The position numbers and the translations under genes are program-made. The notes under the pieces were generated by a model. The model was not told the origin of the DNA. It ran no database searches and saw only the letters and a program-made list of their open reading frames with translations. Shown here in pieces: positions 5,646 to 9,182 of a stretch of DNA of 9,182 nt (position 1 is the first letter of the stretch; the number at the start of each line of letters is the position of its first letter). The stretch lies in the NCBI GenBank assembly GCA_964489845.1, contig CAZAZV010000018.1:1-9182 (forward strand), read 5' to 3'. The DNA is from GWA1-54-12 sp964489845. GTDB taxonomy: Bacteria > Patescibacteriota > Minisyncoccia > UBA6257 > GWB1-50-10.

Positions 5646-6338
5646 CTATTTCGCCGGAATCGAGATGTCCCGCACCACTTCCGCGGTAAGCGTTCCGCTC
5701 GCATTCGCTCCCCACACCCGTACTGTGTCACCGTTCCGGATGCTCGAGAGCGGGAGGGTGAGCCAGTTGCGGTTCAACACTTTCGCGTCGGATGCGATGT
5801 TCACCGTGTACGTGGTGCCGTCCGCCGTCGTGTATGTAAACGACGAACCGTTTATGCCGCTCACGAGTCCCTGGTAGTTCCGGGGCGTTTCGCTCTGCAT
5901 CGTTTGCCGCACCGCCTGCACGTTCTGTTTCTGCTCCGCGGTCACGGCCCGACGATATGTCCAGTCACGCACGAGTGTCGCGTCGATCGTCCACGATGCC
6001 GATTGCGATACCGTTCCTTCTATGCCGACGAAGTCGCCTGTCTTGAATTGCGTGATATCATTCCCCACTGCAGCAGGCAATACTTCCGCCGTTGACGGGG
6101 TGTTCACTGTCCACGTCCCGCCCCAGCCCGCTACCGTGAGAACCCCGCTTGCAACCGAGGCAATCGTGCCCCGCATCAGCACTTTGCCGTCTTTGTTCAC
6201 CTGCAGGACCATCGGCTGTACTGTCGCAGACGAACCCGATGCCGTCGATGTTGCCGTTTGGGCGTTGGCGACAAGCGTCGTTGCGAGCACCACGATGCTC
6301 GTCACTGCCCCCATGCCAGCTACAATTCTCTTTATCAT
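5646..6338 (-). CDS. secreted protein with two DUF5666-like repeats
   Basis: An exported protein of 230 residues with a signal peptide (MIKRIVAGMG then a hydrophobic stretch, cleavage probably after ANA at about 24-26), a Thr/Ser/Ala linker (27-45), and two related beta-rich repeats: residues about 52-125 (RGTIASV, LTVAG, TWTVN, FKTGDFVGIEG, IDATLVRDW) and about 154-228 (QGLVSGI, FTYTT, TYTVN, IRNGDTVRVWG, LTAEVVRDI). The pattern G-x-V-x-x-V, short strands, then GD-x-V-x-V-x-G is that of DUF5666-type OB-like domains found in exported proteins, whose function is not established. A helical Gln-rich linker (about 132-150) joins the repeats. The gene has no Shine-Dalgarno site: its start is preceded by an ACAACA-rich leader. 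A TATTAT box (6392-6397) lies about 54 bases upstream of the start, but without a clear -35. It is followed by a strong terminator. Confidence 0.82.
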   Translation of the reverse strand: MIKRIVAGMGAVTSIVVLATTLVANAQTATSTASGSSATVQPMVLQVNKDGKVLMRGTIASVASGVLTVAGWGGTWTVNTPSTAEVLPAAVGNDITQFKTGDFVGIEGTVSQSASWTIDATLVRDWTYRRAVTAEQKQNVQAVRQTMQSETPRNYQGLVSGINGSSFTYTTADGTTYTVNIASDAKVLNRNWLTLPLSSIRNGDTVRVWGANASGTLTAEVVRDISIPAK

Positions 6339-6429
6339 TGTTGTTGTGTTGTTGTTTCTGTTTTCCGACCTTTCCTCTGTTTACCACACCCATAATACGC
6401 CCGTGTTGCTGGTTTTATTGCACCGCTCC

Positions 6430-7626
6430 CTATCGCACACCGAATACCCGCTTGCGAATCACGAGGAGCAACAGCGCTGCGGCGGCGGCAACCGCCGCAC
6501 CGAAATAAAACGGCGCCGCGGGACTGACGGAATCCCACAGGAAACCGGCGAAGAAGCTTGCGGGGAGCGTGGCGAGCCCCACGGTCGTGCCGTAGACACC
6601 GAACGCTTTCCCGCGATGCGCGGGTTCGACGGTATCCGCAAGAAACGCCTTCACTACGCCCTGGCTCGTCGCGTAGTAGATGCCGTAGAAGCCGTACAGG
6701 AACCAGATGGCGAGCGCGTGCGACGTGAGCGCGAAGCCGAGATGCACCAAGGCATACGCCGCCCAGCCGATGAGTATCGTGGGAATCCTCCCGATTTTGT
6801 CCGAGAGCGTTCCGAACGGCACGGCGAAAAGGGCGTAGATGAAATTAAAGAGCGCGATGACGAGCGGTAGTTCCAGGAGCGTGATGCCCACATTCTTCGC
6901 CCGCAGGATGAGAAAGGCGTCCGACGCGTTGCCGAGCGTGAAGAAAATGACGATGGCGAGAAAAATATAAAATGACTTGGGGAGCGGAATCCGTTTCACC
7001 GGCGCGGCGTTCTCGCGTACAGCAACGCCCGCGCTCGGATTCGGCACCTCTTTTACTCTGAACACGAGTATCAGGAGCGCGACGAGGAGCGGTGCCGCCG
7101 TGAAGAGCAGGATATCGCGATAGAGCGTCGCGCTTCCCTTTAAGGCGTAGAGCAACCCAAACAAGATGAGCGGACCGGCGACCGAGCCGAACGTGTCGAG
7201 CATTCGCGCGATACCGAATCCTCTCCCCCTCACGCGCTCATCCGCCGAGCCGGCGATCAGTACGTCCTTCGGCGGGTCTTTGATTCCCTTCCCCATGCCA
7301 TCCGCGAGACGGAGACCGATAACCGCCGGAGCCGACGTCAGGAACGCGAGGAATGGGCGGCTCACGAGCGAAAAGAGGTAGCCGATAAAAATGAGCGGCT
7401 TCCGTTTTTTAAACTTATCGGAAAGGAATCCGGAGATGACGGTGAAGATATAACTGCTTGCCGTCACCACGCCTTCGGCAACGCCAACGAACGCTTTGTC
7501 GAAGCCGAGCACCGTCGTGTAGTAAACGGGAAGAATGGGCGTGAAAATATCCTGGCTCACGCCGCCGAAAAAGCTCAGGAGGCCGATGCTGAATATGTTC
7601 TTGTTTTTCGGCGGCGGAGTACTCAT
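6430..7626 (-). CDS. MFS transporter
   Basis: A major facilitator superfamily permease of 398 residues with twelve probable membrane segments in two halves. The loop motif A appears in both halves: GFLSDKFKKRKPL (66-78) and GTLSDKIGRIP in the second half. Residues 108-152, with GKGIKDPPKDVLIAG, RGRGFGIARMLDTFGSVAGP, resemble a subgroup of MFS_1 carriers whose substrates are mostly unknown; efflux of a small molecule is a reasonable guess and no more. The start ATG shares four bases (ATGA) with the stop of the upstream unknown gene and has no ribosome-binding site of its own, indicating coupled translation. It is the last gene of the three-gene operon; no clear terminator follows in the 91 bases before the DUF5666-like gene, so read-through into it is possible. 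Confidence 0.92.
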   Translation of the reverse strand: MSTPPPKNKNIFSIGLLSFFGGVSQDIFTPILPVYYTTVLGFDKAFVGVAEGVVTASSYIFTVISGFLSDKFKKRKPLIFIGYLFSLVSRPFLAFLTSAPAVIGLRLADGMGKGIKDPPKDVLIAGSADERVRGRGFGIARMLDTFGSVAGPLILFGLLYALKGSATLYRDILLFTAAPLLVALLILVFRVKEVPNPSAGVAVRENAAPVKRIPLPKSFYIFLAIVIFFTLGNASDAFLILRAKNVGITLLELPLVIALFNFIYALFAVPFGTLSDKIGRIPTILIGWAAYALVHLGFALTSHALAIWFLYGFYGIYYATSQGVVKAFLADTVEPAHRGKAFGVYGTTVGLATLPASFFAGFLWDSVSPAAPFYFGAAVAAAAALLLLVIRKRVFGVR

Positions 7627-8063
7627 GGCGTCGGATGCACGATAAAATGCACAAGATAATCGGGTGTGTTTTCCACCGAACTCGCCGCGACCAAGTCGAC
7701 TTCCCCATCACCCTCGAACTCGTAGTAGTATGCGGCGCAATCCGTTGTCGCACCGTACGAGTTGCTCATTGGACCTGCGTTCGAAATCCATCCCGCGGTC
7801 GCCGTACCGCTTGCGGTTCTGAATGAAAGCGGGGTGTTCCCTTTTGCATAGAGCGCTCGCGGGAGATGGATGGTAAGCCGGGACGTCTCGGTTACGTCCT
7901 GTGTCGAGTTGTTGGGGTAAGCGCCGCATGCGGCGAGTTGCGCCTCGTACATTGTCGGCGTTCCCGGCAATGTTTTCCCCGCATGCTCGCGGAACACGAG
8001 ATATCCAAGCGTGGCGATGACGGCAGCAACGATAATCAAAAGAAAGATATTCCTCGGTTTCAT
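7623..8063 (-). CDS. unknown membrane-anchored protein
   Basis: I do not recognise this protein of 146 residues. It has one N-terminal hydrophobic segment (about 6-24) after a basic MKPRN, which suggests a signal anchor with the rest outside the membrane. The outer part is polar and beta-prone, with only two cysteines (46 and 109) that could form one disulphide; it includes AACGAYPNNST, TSRLTIHLPRALYA and DCAAYYYEFEGDGEVDLV. It lacks a lipobox. The start overlaps the yeaO-like stop and its own stop overlaps the MFS start, both as ATGA, so it is made together with them. This suggests an accessory or sensing partner of the transporter, but that is inference from position only. Confidence 0.75.
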   Translation of the reverse strand: MKPRNIFLLIIVAAVIATLGYLVFREHAGKTLPGTPTMYEAQLAACGAYPNNSTQDVTETSRLTIHLPRALYAKGNTPLSFRTASGTATAGWISNAGPMSNSYGATTDCAAYYYEFEGDGEVDLVAASSVENTPDYLVHFIVHPTP

Positions 8064-8407
8064 AACCGACTTAACATTGCCGCGACAACAACCGCTTCAT
8101 TGTGCGCTTCATCCCTGGCGCCGTAGAGCAGCGTGACAACCCCGTGTTTCTTTTCCTGCTCCTTGAGCATCGCAAGGAGGTGTTTATTTTTTTTCAGTTC
8201 CGCCCGATATTTTCTCTTGAACTCGCTCCATTTCTTCGGGTCGTGAGCGAACCATTTCCGGAGCTCGGTCGAGGGGGCAATATCCTTGAGCCAGAGGTTG
8301 AGGTGCGCCCGCGCCTTGCTGATTCCCCTCGGCCAGAGACGGTCGACAAGCGTGCGGTACCCGTCTTTCTTGTCGTGCTTCTCATACACCCGTTTTGTCG
8401 CAACCAT
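8060..8407 (-). CDS. DUF488 family protein, YeaO-like
   Basis: A small cytoplasmic protein of 115 residues of the DUF488/YeaO family, whose biochemical function is not firmly known. The family signature is complete: KRVYE (5-9), DGYRTLVDRLWPRGISKARA (15-34), LWLKDIAPSTELRKWF (38-53), HDPKKWSEFKRKYRAEL (55-71) and TLLYGARDEAHNEA (92-105). The length is normal. It is the first gene of the operon with the unknown anchored protein and the MFS permease. No Shine-Dalgarno site precedes the ATG at 8407, and a -10-like box ends only 8 bases upstream. Confidence 0.9.
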   Translation of the reverse strand: MVATKRVYEKHDKKDGYRTLVDRLWPRGISKARAHLNLWLKDIAPSTELRKWFAHDPKKWSEFKRKYRAELKKNKHLLAMLKEQEKKHGVVTLLYGARDEAHNEAVVVAAMLSRL

Positions 8408-8415
8408 ATGCGCTC

Positions 8416-8421
8416 ATTGTA
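8416..8421 (-). promoter_or_regulatory. -10 box of the yeaO-like operon
   Basis: TACAAT on the minus strand (five of six consensus) puts the transcription start at about 8409, almost on the ATG at 8407, so the message would be essentially leaderless. The -35 region is poor. The operon may instead be read through from tRNA-Ser, since no terminator separates them. Confidence 0.35.
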
Positions 8422-8457
8422 TCATGTGGGGTTGCGCACACTGAAACTTCGCTGCGG

Positions 8458-8540
8458 CGGAGGGTAGAGGACTCGAACCTCTAAGGGCTTTCGCCCGCCG
8501 GTTTTCAAGACCGGTGCCTTGCCATTCGGCGCAACCCTCC
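8458..8540 (-). tRNA. tRNA-Ser with anticodon UGA
   Basis: A class II tRNA of 83 bases: acceptor GGAGGGT/ACCCTCC, short D stem GCC/GGC, anticodon stem CCGGT/ACCGG with loop CTTGAAA (anticodon TGA, reading UCN and chiefly UCA), long variable arm GGGC-GAAA-GCCC, T stem AGAGG/CCTCT with loop TTCGAGT, and discriminator G as expected for serine. CCA is not encoded (the next bases are CCG). It lies upstream of, and on the same strand as, the yeaO-like operon. Confidence 0.95.
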
Positions 8541-8557
8541 TTCGCGGAATCATCTTC

Positions 8558-8586
8558 ACGATAGCGTAGGGAAAAGACGGAAGCAA
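8558..8586 (-). promoter_or_regulatory. weak candidate promoter for tRNA-Ser
   Basis: TTGCTT (8581-8586) and TATCGT (8558-8563) are 17 bases apart on the minus strand and would start transcription about 10 bases before the tRNA. Each box matches only three or four consensus positions. The spacing is the main support. Confidence 0.25.
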
Positions 8587-8653
8587 GAAATAAGCTGACT
8601 CTTACTCTGCCGTCGCTGGCTGGATGACTGGTACCATGCTCGCCTCCGTACAT

Positions 8654-8682
8654 AAAAAGGCCGGGAACCATCGGTTCCCGGC
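8654..8682 (-). terminator. strong intrinsic terminator upstream of tRNA-Ser
   Basis: A 10-bp perfect GC-rich stem, GCCGGGAACC/GGTTCCCGGC, with loop GAT is followed on the minus strand by C and five T. It ends a short minus-strand transcript that would start near 8821-8823. No stop codon lies in the likely reading frame before it. Confidence 0.8.
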
Positions 8683-8788
8683 ATGAAGTTCTGGGGGAAT
8701 CCAGATACTTGCCGCCGCCCTTGCTGCCTGGCCGGCTACCGCCGAAGGTCCGGCTTCCGCTGTTTCCACCGTGTCCACCCTTACCCAA
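8654..8788 (-). CDS. Gly/Lys-rich small reading frame with no stop before its terminator
   Basis: A TTG codon at 8788 lies 9 bases after GGAGG in the best ribosome-binding sequence of the window (GGGAGGTGAT). It opens a frame encoding a basic, Gly/Ser-rich peptide starting MGKGGHGGNSGSRTF, followed by GGSRPGSKGGGKYLDS. After about 35 codons the frame enters the terminator stem, so the predicted transcript ends in frame without a stop after roughly 44 codons. If transcription passed the terminator, the frame would continue through tRNA-Ser to a stop at 8414, which is implausible as a normal gene. I give the end at the terminator T-run. The glycine codons vary at their third base, as in coding sequence. 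I do not recognise the peptide. It could also be an RNA that is not translated. Confidence 0.35.
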
Positions 8789-8793
8789 GGTAC

Positions 8794-8803
8794 ATCACCT
8801 CCC
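8794..8803 (-). promoter_or_regulatory. near-perfect Shine-Dalgarno sequence
   Basis: On the minus strand GGGAGGTGAT includes GGAGGTGAT, nine bases complementary to the common bacterial 16S rRNA 3' end. Most genes in this window have no recognisable site, so this one stands out. It points to the TTG at 8788. The nearer ATG at 8795 overlaps the site itself and would encode only four residues. Confidence 0.6.
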
Positions 8804-8828
8804 TCGTAATCCGGATATGATGTAACAA

Positions 8829-8856
8829 ATAATAATTGAAACAATGCATGTGTCAA
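8829..8856 (-). promoter_or_regulatory. strong promoter of the short transcript
   Basis: On the minus strand, a perfect -35 TTGACA (8851-8856) is followed after 16 bases by TATTAT (8829-8834; five of six). The start should be near 8821-8823, giving a leader of about 34 bases before the TTG. This is the closest match to the standard vegetative promoter in the window. Confidence 0.65.
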
Positions 8857-8860
8857 CTCT

Positions 8861-8895
8861 ATTCCCCACGCAGGGTGCGCTGATTCGATTCCCAC
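8861..8895 (-). repeat. direct repeat and small palindrome upstream of the strong promoter
   Basis: GTGGGAAT (8888-8895) and GTGGGGAAT (8861-8869) are repeated in the same direction about 27 bases apart. Between them lies the palindrome CGCA-GGG-TGCG (8869-8879). The placement directly upstream of the -35 would suit an activator or operator site, but short repeats of this size can arise by chance. Confidence 0.25.
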
Positions 8896-8909
8896 AACTC
8901 TACCATAGC

Positions 8910-8947
8910 AAAAATGGTCAGAGACCTTTATGTCTCCGACCATTTTT
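8910..8947 (-). terminator. long hairpin terminator of the candidate structured RNA
   Basis: AAAAATGGTC and GACCATTTTT form 10 bp, then one mismatch, then GAGAC/GTCTC form 5 bp around a six-base loop. On the minus strand TTTTT follows the stem arm. The shape is symmetrical and would also work on the plus strand. Confidence 0.7.
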
Positions 8948-9085
8948 GTGTGGACCCAGCGGGATTGAACGCGGCGCTTCGCGCCTTCCCGAAACCCTCG
9001 GTTTCGGGGACTTCCGACACGGAAGGGGTGCGATGGTCCCCCTTCCGACCTATCCCCTTTCGAATCCCGCTTTGATTCAGCTAGC

Positions 9086-9123
9086 AAAGAAAACCGAGGG
9101 CATTTGTGCTCCCGGTTTTCTTT
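9086..9123. terminator. long hairpin next to the extended -10 promoter
   Basis: AAAGAAAACCG/CGGTTTTCTTT form 11 perfect pairs, continued by GGGC/GCTC around ATTTGT after one mismatch. On the minus strand it would begin about 4 bases after the predicted transcription start, so it could be a protective 5' stem or an early attenuator. On the plus strand it would be a terminator for the palindromic region to its left. The T-runs are broken by C on both strands. Confidence 0.5.
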
Positions 9124-9133
9124 GTGTGTGGTC

Positions 9134-9142
9134 ATTATACCA
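9134..9142 (-). promoter_or_regulatory. extended -10 promoter, minus strand
   Basis: TGGTATAAT on the minus strand combines a perfect TATAAT (9134-9139) with the TG of an extended -10. No good -35 is seen at 16-18 bases, which is typical for extended -10 promoters. Transcription should start at an A near 9127. Only about 40 bases lie upstream before the window ends, and they show no gene. Confidence 0.6.
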
Positions 9143-9182
9143 AAAAATTCGGACTCATTTCCAGCAAAATCCCAATGACGAA

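Larger units (their letters stand above)
8906..9127 (-). ncRNA. candidate structured RNA of about 220 nt
   Basis: The minus-strand stretch between an extended -10 promoter and a strong terminator has no plausible coding frame but folds heavily. In plus coordinates: a 5' hairpin (9086-9123); an outer stem pairing 8958-8969 with 9059-9071 (AGCGGGATTGAA with TTTCGAATCCCGCT, one bulged G); inside it GGCGC/GCGCC (8973-8985), TTCCCGAAACC/GGTTTCGGGGA (8986-9010) and CGGAAGGGG/CCCCTTCCG (9020-9047), the last competing with CTTCC/GGAAG (9011-9025); then the terminator hairpin (8910-8947). I could not match it to tmRNA, RNase P, SRP or 6S RNA. The plus strand could fold similarly, but I see no plus-strand promoter. 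It may instead be a palindromic DNA element. Confidence 0.4.

Noticed and set aside
6022..6870. Plus-strand open frame of 282 codons spanning two minus-strand genes
   Set aside because: It is antisense to both the DUF5666-like and MFS genes and crosses their intergenic gap, so it is a shadow frame.
8414..8788. Full 124-codon version of the Gly-rich frame
   Set aside because: After codon 35 it passes through a strong terminator and then through the whole of tRNA-Ser on the same strand, so the part beyond the terminator is unlikely to be coding.
8951..9078. A tRNA gene at either end of the palindromic element
   Set aside because: T-loop-like bases are present but the 5' T-stem, D arm and acceptor partners cannot be found on either strand.
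8602..9135. Minus-strand open frame of 177 codons over the right-hand region
   Set aside because: It starts at the -10 box of the extended promoter and runs through three strong hairpins, a promoter and a Shine-Dalgarno site; the composition changes along it and no domain is visible.
1..9182. CRISPR array, prophage or insertion sequence
   Set aside because: No regularly spaced identical repeats, no cas genes, no transposase, integrase or phage structural genes were found.

Overview
The window looks like a piece of a reduced bacterial genome, most probably from the Candidate Phyla Radiation / Patescibacteria (Parcubacteria-like). This is an inference. It rests on an unusually short MurC, a MutY-type glycosylase without an iron-sulphur cluster, a DUF5666-type secreted protein, two tRNA genes without encoded CCA, few good Shine-Dalgarno sites, tightly overlapping genes, and A-stem/T-stem hairpin terminators. 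No species can be named from the sequence.

Layout. Bases 1-142 hold no gene, only small hairpins. A minus-strand lipoprotein with an ASH/HYDIN-like beta-sandwich domain (183-674) ends at a terminator and is divergent from the AAA+ protease gene ftsH (856-2697, plus). Bases 2698-2897 hold no gene but contain a degenerate tandem array that repeatedly copies the 5' end of the following tRNA-Ile, whose anticodon is the rare UAU. That tRNA converges, with no spacer, on a minus-strand operon transcribed dedA -> murC -> mutY-like (5576 down to 2970), in which each gene overlaps the next. Upstream are a secreted two-repeat DUF5666-like protein with its own strong terminator (5646-6338), then a second minus-strand operon, yeaO-like (DUF488) -> unknown membrane-anchored protein -> MFS transporter (8407 down to 6430), joined by ATGA overlaps. 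A tRNA-Ser(UGA) lies upstream of it.

Bases 8541-9182 carry no conventional protein gene but have dense regulatory structure, all readable on the minus strand. First comes an extended -10 promoter and a multi-hairpin RNA of about 220 nt that ends at a strong terminator. Second comes a near-consensus promoter, the best Shine-Dalgarno sequence in the window and a TTG-started Gly/Lys-rich reading frame that meets an intrinsic terminator before any stop codon. This is the most likely place for something undescribed.

How the parts fit: FtsH (membrane proteolysis), MurC (peptidoglycan precursor), the DedA membrane protein, the MutY-like enzyme (DNA repair) and the tRNAs are housekeeping. The ASH lipoprotein, the DUF5666 protein and the yeaO-unknown-MFS operon look like cell-envelope or accessory functions. 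No CRISPR array, transposase or phage gene was seen.
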